Below, piece after piece: positions 34,817 through 42,418 of a stretch of 64,000 nucleotides of DNA (position 1 is the first letter of the stretch; each line of letters starts with the position of its first letter). The position numbers were made by a program, and so were the translations under genes. The DNA is taken from the NCBI GenBank assembly GCA_041652935.1, contig JBAZGH010000001.1:1-64000 (forward strand), in the 5' to 3' direction. The notes under the pieces are model-generated. The model searched no databases. It saw nothing but the letters and a program-made list of their open reading frames with translations, and was not told the origin of the DNA. The DNA is from JBAZGH01 sp041652935. Its GTDB lineage: Bacteria; Patescibacteriota; Patescibacteriia; Patescibacteriales; XYC2-FULL-47-12.

Positions 34817-36469
34817 ATGATTAAAAAATTATTCACCTCTAAAATAAATTCAATTACTTCAGCAGCAATAATTGTCGCGGCGGCGTCGGTAGCCAGCCGC
34901 TTTTTAGGTATTTTCCGCGATAGGATTTTAGCCGGTGAATTCGGCGCCGGCGATACGCTTGATATCTATTATGCCGCTTTTCGCGTTCCTGATTTAGTTT
35001 TTAATTTGCTTGTTTTAGGCGCGCTGTCAGCCGGTTTTATCCCGGTATTTGCCGGCTTATGCGAGAAAAAATCCGTTTTTAAATTTTTATGCCGCGGTAA
35101 AGAGAAGTGCGGCCAAGAGGCCTGGTATGTCGCCAACGCGGTAGTGAACTTAATCGGCATTTCTTTGATTATTATTTCAGCAATTTTAGTTATTTTTACT
35201 CCCCAACTAATGCGTTTAATTACTCCAGGATTTGACGGGGAAAAGTTAAGCATGACAATAGCAATGACCCGCATTATGTTTTTATCTCCATTCTTTTTGG
35301 GTTTAAGTTCGGTTATGGGCGGAATTTTACAGTCATTTAAAAGATTTTTTGTCTATTCAGTCGCGCCGATAATGTATAATATCGGGATTATAATCGGCGC
35401 TTTGTATTTTGTTCCGATTTGGGGAATTTACGGCTTGGCCTATGGAGTCGTTTTCGGCGCCCTGCTGCATTTTTTAATTCAGGTTCCGACTGCTTTCCAT
35501 CTTGGCTACCGTTGGCAGCCGGTGCTTAATTTAAAAAATAAAAATGTCAGGGAAATAATAAAGATGATGGTTCCCCGGACAATGAGTTTGGCGATTTCCC
35601 AGATAAATTTAGTTGTAATTACTATTATCGCCTCTACTCTAGCGGCCGGCAGTTTGGCGATTTTTAATTTTGCCAATAATTTACAGTCATTTCCCATAGG
35701 CATATTCGGCATTTCTTTCGCGATAGCGGCTTTTCCAACCCTATCGTCTTTAGCGGATAGAAAGGAAGAACTAATCCGCAATTTTTCCAAAGTATTGCGC
35801 CAAATTATTTTTTTCATTCTGCCGGCAACAGTTTTCATACTGACTTTGCGCGTGCAAATTATCCGCGTTGTTCTCGGAAGCGGCCAGTTTGACTGGGAAG
35901 ACACTATTTTAACCATGGATACTTTGACTTTTTTTAGTTTAAGTTTATTCGCGCAAGCAACCATCCCGCTTTTAATCCGCATGTTTTACGCCCAGAAAGA
36001 CAGCAAGACTCCATTCATTGTCGGCTTAATTTCAGCCATAGCTAATATATTTTTAAGTTTGTGGCTTGCCTCCCGCATGGGCATAGCCGGTTTGGCGCTG
36101 GCTTTTTCCATCGCCATGATAATAAATTTTGCCCTGCTTTGGCTTTTATTAAAAGCAAGGTTGGGCGAATTGGATGAAGTAAATATACTCTACTCAACTT
36201 TAAAAATTTCTTTAGCCAGTATTTGCGCAGGTCTGGGCGTACAGGCCATGAAATTAATCGTCGGCTCTTCTGCGGTTATTGACATGACCCGTTTTTGGGG
36301 TATATTTACCCAAAGTGCTGTTGCTGGAATTTTCGGCTTGTTTATTTTTATTCTGCTTTGCTGGATGCTGCATGTGGAAGAGCTTTATAATTTTGTCCGC
36401 AGCATCCGCGCCAGAGCCAAGCGGGAAAAAGTTGAAACCGAGGGGCATGGCGAAGCGCGAGGCATTTAA
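34817..36469 (+). CDS. murJ: Lipid II flippase MurJ
   Basis: 550 residues with about fourteen membrane helices. AAASVASRFLGIFRDRILAGEFGAG is the conserved N-terminus with the arginines that line the cavity, and DIYYAAFRVPDLVFNLL, PIMYNIGIIIGA and FYAQKDSKTPF are further MurJ marks. It moves lipid II across the membrane for cell wall synthesis. The C-terminal tail after residue 520 is charged (RARAKREKVETEGHGEARGI). Within the run frr-rseP-murJ it represents basic envelope growth. Confidence 0.93.
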   Translation: MIKKLFTSKINSITSAAIIVAAASVASRFLGIFRDRILAGEFGAGDTLDIYYAAFRVPDLVFNLLVLGALSAGFIPVFAGLCEKKSVFKFLCRGKEKCGQEAWYVANAVVNLIGISLIIISAILVIFTPQLMRLITPGFDGEKLSMTIAMTRIMFLSPFFLGLSSVMGGILQSFKRFFVYSVAPIMYNIGIIIGALYFVPIWGIYGLAYGVVFGALLHFLIQVPTAFHLGYRWQPVLNLKNKNVREIIKMMVPRTMSLAISQINLVVITIIASTLAAGSLAIFNFANNLQSFPIGIFGISFAIAAFPTLSSLADRKEELIRNFSKVLRQIIFFILPATVFILTLRVQIIRVVLGSGQFDWEDTILTMDTLTFFSLSLFAQATIPLLIRMFYAQKDSKTPFIVGLISAIANIFLSLWLASRMGIAGLALAFSIAMIINFALLWLLLKARLGELDEVNILYSTLKISLASICAGLGVQAMKLIVGSSAVIDMTRFWGIFTQSAVAGIFGLFIFILLCWMLHVEELYNFVRSIRARAKREKVETEGHGEARGI

Positions 36470-36499
36470 CACTTAATAAATAACAATTAATATTTAATT

Positions 36500-36808
36500 A
36501 TGAACAAAATTAATAATTTCCACAAAACAACCATCTTTACTTTTACGCTCGCTTTATTATTTATTTTTTCCGCTATTTTAGTGCAGATAAAAGGGCAAAG
36601 CGAGTTGAGTATGAATTGCAGTTATCTTGACCCCATCACCATAGATATTTTTGCTTTTATATTCGCCCTATTTTTAGTTATTGAAGGAATGTATAAAATA
36701 TATCAGGATAAAGATGCGGCATTGACGAAACAAATGACGAGGAGCATTAGAGTTTCCGTTGGCATGGCTATTTTAACTCTCCATATTCTGCAGTTTTTTT
36801 ATAAGTAG
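36500..36808 (+). CDS. Small membrane protein, unknown
   Basis: 102 residues with three hydrophobic segments (about 11-30, 48-63 and 84-98) and a short charged link (YQDKDAALTKQMTRSIR) between the last two. No conserved domain is recognised. It lies 30 bases after murJ. A TATAAT box for lepA follows at 36847, so it probably ends the murJ transcript. Confidence 0.6.
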   Translation: MNKINNFHKTTIFTFTLALLFIFSAILVQIKGQSELSMNCSYLDPITIDIFAFIFALFLVIEGMYKIYQDKDAALTKQMTRSIRVSVGMAILTLHILQFFYK

Positions 36809-36846
36809 CAGCGGAATCTGTAAATAAAAAACGTAAATTATTAATA

Positions 36847-36852
36847 TATAAT
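36847..36852 (+). promoter_or_regulatory. -10 box seven bases before lepA
   Basis: A perfect TATAAT lies seven bases upstream of the ATG at 36860, the spacing of the leaderless promoters at 28833 and 41925. The -35 region is AT-rich with no clear consensus. Confidence 0.5.
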
Positions 36853-36859
36853 TTATTTT

Positions 36860-38740
36860 ATGAATCACATACGTAACTTCTGTATAATCGCGCACATAGA
36901 TCACGGCAAGTCCACATTGGCAGACAGGATGCTTGAAATAACGGGAACGGTGGAAAAAAGGAAAATGAAAGAGCAATTGCTGGACAGGATGGACTTGGAA
37001 AGAGAGCGGGGGATAACCATTAAACTGCAGCCCGTTAATATGGAGTACGAAGGATACCATTTGAATTTAATCGATACTCCCGGGCACGTGGATTTTTCCT
37101 ATGAAGTTTCAAGAAGTTTAGCGGCTGTTGAGGGCGCTGTTTTGTTAGTGGACGCAACTCAAGGAATACAGGCGCAGACGCTGGCGAACCTTTATTTAGC
37201 GCTTGACCAAAATTTAGAGATAGTACCGGTTGTAAATAAAATTGATTTGCCCGCGGCGGATGTAAAAGGAACAAAAGAAAGCATTGTTAAATTGCTTGGA
37301 TGCAAACAAGAAGAAATTTTAGAGGCCAGCGGAAAGACCGGCGCAGGAGTGAAGGAAATTTTACAGGCAGTTATTGATTGTGTGCCGCCGCCCAAGACAA
37401 CCGCGGAAAATAAATTGCGCGCTTTAATTTTTGACTCTGTTTACGACGAATATAAGGGCGTAGTCGCCTATGTCCGGCTGGTTGACGGAGAAGTTAAGAA
37501 AGGGGATGAGATAAAAATGGTTACGACTAAATATGAAAGCGACGCCCTTGATGTCGGCGTCTTCAAGCCGGATTATAAATCGACCGGAGAGCTGAGAACA
37601 GGAGAAATCGGCTATATTGTGACTGGCCTTAAATCAGTTGAAGAGTGCAAAGTCGGAGATACCATAACATTATCGAACGCTTTAATAGCGTCCCCCTCCT
37701 TAAGCGAGGGGACAGGGGTGGTGATGAAAAATAAAAATCACACCCCCCCAACCCCCCCCTCGTCCAAGGGGGGGCGCGTTCGCGCAATGGTTGTCGCACT
37801 TCCCGGCTATAAAGAAGTAAAGCCGATGGTTTTTGCGGGGATATTCTGCAAAGAGGGAAATGAGTATGAAGAGCTGCGCGAGGGCATTGGAAAATTAAAA
37901 TTAACTGATTCAGCCCTGGTTTATGAACCGGAGCATTCACAGGCGCTGGGCTTCGGGTTCCGATGCGGATTTTTAGGCCTGCTTCACCTGGAAATATTCC
38001 AAGAGCGCTTGCGCCGGGAGTATGGCTTGGGGCTGGTAGTTACAACGCCTTCAGTTGCTTATCAGCTTAAAAAAACCGGCGGGGAAGAGATGATAGTGCG
38101 CTCGGCCCTGGATATGCCTGACCCCGCGCATATCGCTTCCATAAAAGAGCCGTGGGTAACCTTAGATGTAATTTCCCCCAAAGATTATATGGGAGGAATT
38201 ATGTCTTTAGTGCAGGAAAAGCGGGGAACATATAAAAATACTGAGTACATTGACGATAACCGAGTAATTTTGCATTACGAAATGCCGATGTCGACTATCC
38301 TAACTGATTTTTATGACAAAGTAAAAAGCGCAACATCTGGTTACGCTTCTATTAATTATGAATTTTTAGATTACCGGAATTGCGAGGTGCAGCGATTGGA
38401 CATTTTAGTCGCAGAAGAGCAGGTTGAATCTTTGGCAACTATTGTTTATAAGGACGAGGCGTTTAAGCGCGGCAAAGAAATTGTGAACTCGCTGAAAAAT
38501 ACATTGCCGCGCCAGCAGTTTGTTTTAAAAATACAGGCAGCTATTGGCGGTAAAGTAATCGCGGCTGAAAGAGTGTCCGCCTTGCGGAAAGATGTAACTG
38601 CTAAATTATACGGCGGCGATGTTTCCCGCAAGCGCAAACTTTTAGAAAAGCAGAAAAAAGGGAAGAAGAAAATGATGTCTATGGGCAAGGGCAAGGTTGA
38701 TATTCCGCCGGAGGCGTTCCTTGCGGTGTTAAAGAAATAA
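36860..38740 (+). CDS. lepA: Elongation factor 4 (LepA) with an inserted repeat-encoded loop
   Basis: 626 residues against about 600 in most bacteria. AHIDHGKST (P-loop), RGITIK, DTPGH and NKID show the GTPase. YEPEHSQALGFGFRCGFLGLLH and the C-terminal AKLYGGDVSRKRKLLEKQKKGKK are classic LepA. The extra length comes from about 34 residues (roughly 274-307, SPSLSEGTGVV to SSKGGRVRA) just before ALPGYKEVKPMVFAG, encoded by a palindromic G/C-rich repeat. It back-translocates or remodels stalled ribosomes. The frame stays open through the insertion, so the protein is probably functional. Confidence 0.95.
   Translation: MNHIRNFCIIAHIDHGKSTLADRMLEITGTVEKRKMKEQLLDRMDLERERGITIKLQPVNMEYEGYHLNLIDTPGHVDFSYEVSRSLAAVEGAVLLVDATQGIQAQTLANLYLALDQNLEIVPVVNKIDLPAADVKGTKESIVKLLGCKQEEILEASGKTGAGVKEILQAVIDCVPPPKTTAENKLRALIFDSVYDEYKGVVAYVRLVDGEVKKGDEIKMVTTKYESDALDVGVFKPDYKSTGELRTGEIGYIVTGLKSVEECKVGDTITLSNALIASPSLSEGTGVVMKNKNHTPPTPPSSKGGRVRAMVVALPGYKEVKPMVFAGIFCKEGNEYEELREGIGKLKLTDSALVYEPEHSQALGFGFRCGFLGLLHLEIFQERLRREYGLGLVVTTPSVAYQLKKTGGEEMIVRSALDMPDPAHIASIKEPWVTLDVISPKDYMGGIMSLVQEKRGTYKNTEYIDDNRVILHYEMPMSTILTDFYDKVKSATSGYASINYEFLDYRNCEVQRLDILVAEEQVESLATIVYKDEAFKRGKEIVNSLKNTLPRQQFVLKIQAAIGGKVIAAERVSALRKDVTAKLYGGDVSRKRKLLEKQKKGKKKMMSMGKGKVDIPPEAFLAVLKK
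37691..37774. repeat. Palindromic element inside the lepA reading frame
   Basis: Two hairpins, CCCCTC/GAGGGG (37693-37698 with 37706-37711) and a C-run/G-run pair (37752-37759 with 37768-37774), are themselves joined by GGGGTG (37715-37720) and CACCCC (37741-37746). The layout matches the REP-like pair at 50104-50264. It is far richer in G+C than the surrounding gene. Confidence 0.8.
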
Positions 38741-38768
38741 CACAACACGTATTACATAACGCAAACAT

Positions 38769-38867
38769 ATGAAAAGAAAAACAATTAAAAAAGTTATCGG
38801 CACCAGCATAATAATCATAATGATTATCGCTATGCTGTTATTTACTTTAATGCCGTTGTTTTATTAA
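38769..38867 (+). CDS. Very small single-helix membrane protein
   Basis: A 32-residue frame: five basic residues in the first eight (MKRKTIKK), then one hydrophobic helix rich in Ile, Met and Leu that ends at MPLFY. It follows lepA by 28 bases. The amphipathic layout, with a positive N-terminus then a single helix, is typical of genuine small membrane proteins and fits the positive-inside rule. No ribosome binding site is seen. Its stop overlaps the end of the minus-strand terminator. Family unknown. Confidence 0.5.
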   Translation: MKRKTIKKVIGTSIIIIMIIAMLLFTLMPLFY

Positions 38868-38901
38868 AAAATAAAAAGCCGTTTCCAATTCTGAAAACGG
38901 C
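38866..38901 (-). terminator. Intrinsic terminator of the small minus-strand gene
   Basis: Read on the minus strand, GCCGTTTT and AAACGGC (38878-38901) form a strong stem followed by a T-rich run (38866-38877). It lies 5 bases after the end of the gene at 38906-39100. Confidence 0.8.
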
Positions 38902-38905
38902 AGTG

Positions 38906-39100
38906 TCATCTAGAACTCCAAAGATAATAGACCGTAATAAAACAGAGAGCGGCCAGGAACCATCTCACCACCTTATAGATTAGAAATCCGACTGTATCCC
39001 GTATTTCTCGTCTATAAAAATAATCTTCGCCCGCTCCGATAACAATAAATCCAACGACGAATAAGATAAAGCCTAGTATAGTTTTCATTGCGGGGTCCAT
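38906..39100 (-). CDS. Small two-helix membrane protein with strong RBS
   Basis: 64 residues with two hydrophobic segments (about 8-24 and 43-60) separated by a charged loop (EDYFYRREIRD). On the minus strand an AAAGGAGG ribosome binding site lies five bases before the ATG at 39100, and an intrinsic terminator follows the stop. This complete expression unit is unusual in a window where most genes lack a Shine-Dalgarno. The gene is on the opposite strand to its neighbours lepA and recJ. No family is recognised. Confidence 0.65.
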   Translation of the reverse strand: MDPAMKTILGFILFVVGFIVIGAGEDYFYRREIRDTVGFLIYKVVRWFLAALCFITVYYLWSSR

Positions 39101-39165
39101 TTCCGCCTCCTTTTTTGAAATAGATGTAAAGATATTAGCATTATTTTAAAGTTTTGTCAATTTTT

Positions 39166-40965
39166 ATGGATAAAAAGTGGATTATAAAGGAAAAACAGGA
39201 ATACACTAAAAACAATCCGGGATTGCACCCGGTTATTTTTCGATTACTGGCAAATCGCGGTTTTAGCGTTGATGAAATAGAGAAATTTTTAAAGCTGGAT
39301 TACAAGGAAAATTTACATGATCCATTCTTATTTAAAAATATGAAAGCAGCGGTAGAATTGATTTTTAAGCACATGAAGAATGGAAGCAGAATTATAATAT
39401 ACGGAGATTATGACGCTGACGGTGTTACAGCCACGGCGGTTATGCAGAAGACATTGGAATTTTTAGGATGCAAGAATTTAGATATTTACATTCCCCACCG
39501 CGAAAGCGAGGGATACGGCATAAATAAAAGCGCGGTAGAGGAAATTGCCAAAAGCGGCGCTAGTTTAATTATCACAGTTGATACCGGCATTAGAAGCATC
39601 GGCGAGGTTGCGCTAGCTAAAGAAAAGGGAATGGACGTTGTTTTAACCGACCATCATGAATGCGGCGAACAGGTTCCCGATTGCTTGATTATTAATCCAA
39701 AAGTTAACGGCGAAAAATATCCATTCAGGGATTTGGCCGGAGTTGGCGTGGCGTTTAAAGTGTCGCAGGCGTTGTTGTACGCACGCGAAAACCATGCGCA
39801 ACATAACGCAAAACAACGCGAAAAAGAGGGATTTGAAAAGTGGCTATTGGATTTAGTAGCCATAGGCACCATTGCTGATTTAATGCCATTAGTTAATGAG
39901 AATAGAGTTTTGGTGAATTATGGATTAGTCGTATTGAATAAGACGCAGAGAATCGGCATTAAAAAATTAATGGAAACCGCGCAAAGCGATACTGATAAAA
40001 ATGGAAATAAGCGGGAAGTTGACGCTTGGCAAATTGGTTATCAATTAGCCCCTCGCTTAAATGCGGCTGGTCGGCTTGGGCGCGCAAATACGGCCTACGA
40101 ATTACTTATTACTGAAGATAAACAAGAAGCAACAGAAATAGCCCATAAATTAGACAATACGAATAAAGAACGCCAAAATATTACACAAGAAATTTTTGAG
40201 CAGGCAGAGCAAGAGATTAATAAGAAAAACAAAATTTTATTTGCTGTTTATAATGGAGAGCAAAAGAACGCCTGGTCTTCAGGAGTGATGGGTTTGGTGG
40301 CTGGAAAATTAACAGAAAAATATTACCGGCCATCGTTGGCGATTACAAGCAAAATTGGCAATGATGGGTTGGAAATTGTCGGGAGCGCCAGAAGTATTGC
40401 TGAATTTAACATTACATCCATGCTGGAGGAATGCGGTGAATTATTATCGCATTACGGCGGGCACAAACAGGCGGCCGGATTCACCATAAAGCCGGGAAAA
40501 TTAGATGAGTTTTTAGCCAAAGCAAAAAAAATTACTGAACATGAATTAAAAGATGTTGAATTAATCCCCGCCCTAGAAATTGATTTAGAGATAAATTTTA
40601 ATGACGTGTCTGAAGATTTATATGAAGCATTGCAAAAATTAAGGCCCTTCGGAGTTAAAAATGCCCAACCAAAATTTGTTAGCAAAAATTTAAAAGTGAT
40701 AAATGCAGTTAAGATGGGGAATGAACAACAACATCTCAAGTTACAAGTTACAAGTTACAAGTCACAAAAATTAAGCGCAGTTGGTTTTAGCGTATTGGAA
40801 GAATGGAAAAAAATAAAAATTGGAGACGAAATTGATTTAGTGTATTATATAGATATGAACGAATGGAACGGGAGGAGGGAAGTTCAGTTGAAGATTATAG
40901 ACCTAAAAAATAATTCAAATATTCAAATGAATTCAAATACCTCAAATACAAATAATTCGAATTAA
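39166..40965 (+). CDS. recJ: Single-stranded-DNA-specific exonuclease RecJ
   Basis: 599 residues from ATG 39166; a TTG at 39154 would add four. DYDADG (81-86) and DHH (162-164) are the metal motifs of the DHH phosphoesterases, GGHKQAAGF marks DHHA1, and an OB fold follows. The enzyme degrades single-stranded DNA 5' to 3' in repair. Two oddities are visible. HLKLQVTSYKSQ is encoded by four tandem heptamers. The tail NNSNIQMNSNTSNTNNSN comes from ATTCAAAT repeats that continue into the intergenic gap, so the native C-terminus has probably been replaced or extended. Confidence 0.93.
   Translation: MDKKWIIKEKQEYTKNNPGLHPVIFRLLANRGFSVDEIEKFLKLDYKENLHDPFLFKNMKAAVELIFKHMKNGSRIIIYGDYDADGVTATAVMQKTLEFLGCKNLDIYIPHRESEGYGINKSAVEEIAKSGASLIITVDTGIRSIGEVALAKEKGMDVVLTDHHECGEQVPDCLIINPKVNGEKYPFRDLAGVGVAFKVSQALLYARENHAQHNAKQREKEGFEKWLLDLVAIGTIADLMPLVNENRVLVNYGLVVLNKTQRIGIKKLMETAQSDTDKNGNKREVDAWQIGYQLAPRLNAAGRLGRANTAYELLITEDKQEATEIAHKLDNTNKERQNITQEIFEQAEQEINKKNKILFAVYNGEQKNAWSSGVMGLVAGKLTEKYYRPSLAITSKIGNDGLEIVGSARSIAEFNITSMLEECGELLSHYGGHKQAAGFTIKPGKLDEFLAKAKKITEHELKDVELIPALEIDLEINFNDVSEDLYEALQKLRPFGVKNAQPKFVSKNLKVINAVKMGNEQQHLKLQVTSYKSQKLSAVGFSVLEEWKKIKIGDEIDLVYYIDMNEWNGRREVQLKIIDLKNNSNIQMNSNTSNTNNSN
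40737..40764. repeat. Four tandem heptamers within recJ
   Basis: CAAGTTA occurs three times and CAAGTCA once in direct succession (40737-40743, 744-750, 751-757, 758-764). The 28 bases are not a multiple of three, yet the reading frame is kept. Similar heptamer sets occur in pgk (58396), eno (60755) and the gap before the band-7 gene (54833). Confidence 0.8.
40913..40963. repeat. Left border repeat of the GxxExxY cassette
   Basis: Three ATTCAAAT units (40913, 40921, 40931) are followed by the palindrome AATTCGAATT (40954-40963). It encodes the end of recJ. The complement of the same units occurs on the other side of the GxxExxY gene. Confidence 0.7.
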
Positions 40966-40968
40966 TTT

Positions 40969-41367
40969 ATGCAAGATAAAGTGGTTCATAGAGAATTATC
41001 ATATAAAATTACAGGTTTATTATTTAAAGTTCATACTGAGTTGGGGCATTATCGCAATGAAAAACAGTACGCTGATTATTTTGAAAAATTATTGCAATTA
41101 TATAATATTGAATATGTTAGAGAATATAGATTTTTAGATCAACAATATGGAAAGGAACAAGTAAGATGTGTTGCGGATTTCATTATTAATGATAAGGTGC
41201 TTTTAGAGTTTAAATCTAGAAATTTTTTAACTAAAGACGATTATTACCAGGTTAGAAGATATTTAATAACTCTGAATTTACAATTAGGTATTTTGATAAA
41301 TTTTAAACAATATAGGCTATCACCAAAACGTATTTTAAATAGTGATTTTTTGAGAAATAAATTTTAA
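40969..41367 (+). CDS. GxxExxY family protein
   Basis: 132 residues. HRELSYKITGLLFKVHTELGHYRNEKQYADYFEKLL matches the family, although its name motif reads GHYRNEKQY here. CVADFIINDKVLLEFKS resembles the D-ExK core of PD-(D/E)XK nucleases, and LGILINFK closes the fold. The biochemical function of the family is not established. The gene is boxed by inverted ATTCAAAT/ATTTGAAT repeats and by two copies of AATTCGAATT, which suggests a small cassette inserted between recJ and rnhA. Confidence 0.75.
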   Translation: MQDKVVHRELSYKITGLLFKVHTELGHYRNEKQYADYFEKLLQLYNIEYVREYRFLDQQYGKEQVRCVADFIINDKVLLEFKSRNFLTKDDYYQVRRYLITLNLQLGILINFKQYRLSPKRILNSDFLRNKF

Positions 41368-41378
41368 TTTAATTTTTT

Positions 41379-41429
41379 ATTTGAATTATTTGATTTGAAT
41401 AATTTGAATTTAAGTTCGTAATTCGAATT
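41379..41429. repeat. Right border repeat of the GxxExxY cassette
   Basis: ATTTGAAT occurs at 41379, 41393 and 41402, the complement of the three left units, and the palindrome AATTCGAATT recurs at 41420-41429, directly before the ATG of the next gene. Confidence 0.7.
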
Positions 41430-41837
41430 ATGAGTTATGCGAAATTAACAATCTACACCGACGGCGGAGCGCGCAACAATCCGGGCCCGGCAGGCATAGG
41501 GTGCGTTTTTTATGATGACAAAAAAAATATAGTTAAGGAAATTTCCGAATACATCGGCGAGGCGACAAATAACCAAGCAGAATACAAAGCTTGTTTGCGG
41601 GCGATGGAAGAAGCAAAAAAATTCGGAGCCGAGGAGTTGGATTTTTATTTGGATAGCGAATTAGTAGTTAAACAGCTCAAGCGCGAGTATAAGGTAAAAA
41701 ATAAAGAGCTGGCGCCGTTGTTTATGAAGATTTATAATTTATCCCAGCAGTTTAAAAAGGTAACATTTAAGCATGTGCGGCGCGAGTTCAATAGGGAAGC
41801 GGATAGATTGGTAAATGAGGCGATTGATAATAGATAA
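41430..41837 (+). CDS. Ribonuclease HI family protein
   Basis: 135 residues. The catalytic carboxylates of RNase H are all in place: IYTDGGARNNPGPAG (Asp), NNQAEYKA (Glu), FYLDSELVVKQL (Asp) and NREADRLVNEA (Asp). It hydrolyses the RNA of RNA-DNA hybrids. The protein is of the short type that lacks the basic handle region of E. coli RNase HI. Its ATG follows the right border repeat of the GxxExxY cassette with no gap, so its natural upstream region may have been displaced. Confidence 0.88.
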   Translation: MSYAKLTIYTDGGARNNPGPAGIGCVFYDDKKNIVKEISEYIGEATNNQAEYKACLRAMEEAKKFGAEELDFYLDSELVVKQLKREYKVKNKELAPLFMKIYNLSQQFKKVTFKHVRREFNREADRLVNEAIDNR

Positions 41838-41859
41838 CCATGAAAATAATTCAACCATT

Positions 41860-41920
41860 ATTTAACGATAATTGTACAATAATTAATTATCGTTAAATTA
41901 TTGTACAATTATCGTTAAAT
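41860..41920. promoter_or_regulatory. Long perfect inverted repeat overlapping the ftsB-like promoter
   Basis: Bases 41860-41882 and 41898-41920 are perfect 23-base complements, each containing TTGTACAA. A third half-copy, AATTATCGTTAAAT, is at 41885-41898 and again at 41907-41920, a 22-bp period. The -35 box lies inside the right arm. It looks like an operator, or a cruciform-forming element. Confidence 0.7.
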
Positions 41921-41930
41921 ATTTTATAAT
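41901..41930 (+). promoter_or_regulatory. Leaderless-type promoter of the FtsB-like gene
   Basis: TTGTAC (41901-41906), an 18-base spacer, perfect TATAAT (41925-41930) and six bases to the ATG at 41937. The -35 box is part of the TTGTACAA palindrome. Confidence 0.7.
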
Positions 41931-41936
41931 AAACCC

Positions 41937-42377
41937 ATGCGCCAGAGGTTTGCTCAACAAGATAATATTTTTAAACGGACAATTTTAAACTCCAAATTTT
42001 TTACTTTGGTTGTTATTGTAATTATAGTATTAATTTCCCAGCCGCTGATAAAAAAGATAAACCAACGGCGCGATTTAAACAGGGAGATTAGCGCGTTGGA
42101 GCAAGAGGTGGATCGAATTGAAAATAAGAATGACGATTTGCGCGGGTTGATAGATTATTTAGACAGCGACGGCTTTACTGAAAAAGAGGCGCGATTAAAT
42201 CTTGATTTGCGCAAGCCGGGCGAGAAAGTTGCCATAATAAAAGGAACTGAAAATAATTTTTCAGAACAGGAAGAAGTAAAGACTATTTTTAATGTGCCCG
42301 GCCTGGATAAAGAGCAGCCGGAATCGCCAAAAAATAACTTGAAAAAATGGCGGGATTATTTTTTTGCCGTCAGATAG
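41937..42377 (+). CDS. FtsB/DivIC-like septum protein
   Basis: 146 residues. A short basic N-terminus, a single membrane helix at 21-36 (FFTLVVIVIIVLISQP) and a coiled coil at about 40-72 (LNREISALEQEVDRIENKNDDLRG) followed by DSDGFTEKEARLNLDLRKPGE reproduce the FtsB/DivIC layout; the last motif is typical. Such proteins link the divisome with peptidoglycan synthesis. It has its own promoter overlapped by a long palindrome. The C-terminal 40 residues are hydrophilic and variable. Confidence 0.82.
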   Translation: MRQRFAQQDNIFKRTILNSKFFTLVVIVIIVLISQPLIKKINQRRDLNREISALEQEVDRIENKNDDLRGLIDYLDSDGFTEKEARLNLDLRKPGEKVAIIKGTENNFSEQEEVKTIFNVPGLDKEQPESPKNNLKKWRDYFFAVR

Positions 42378-42418
42378 CTTATTTACATATAAATTAAGGA
42401 ACCAATAAATTTAACCGA

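Noticed and set aside
40737..40764. Tandem heptamers as a CRISPR-like array
   Set aside because: Units are contiguous 7-mers without spacers and lie inside recJ; no cas gene is in the window.
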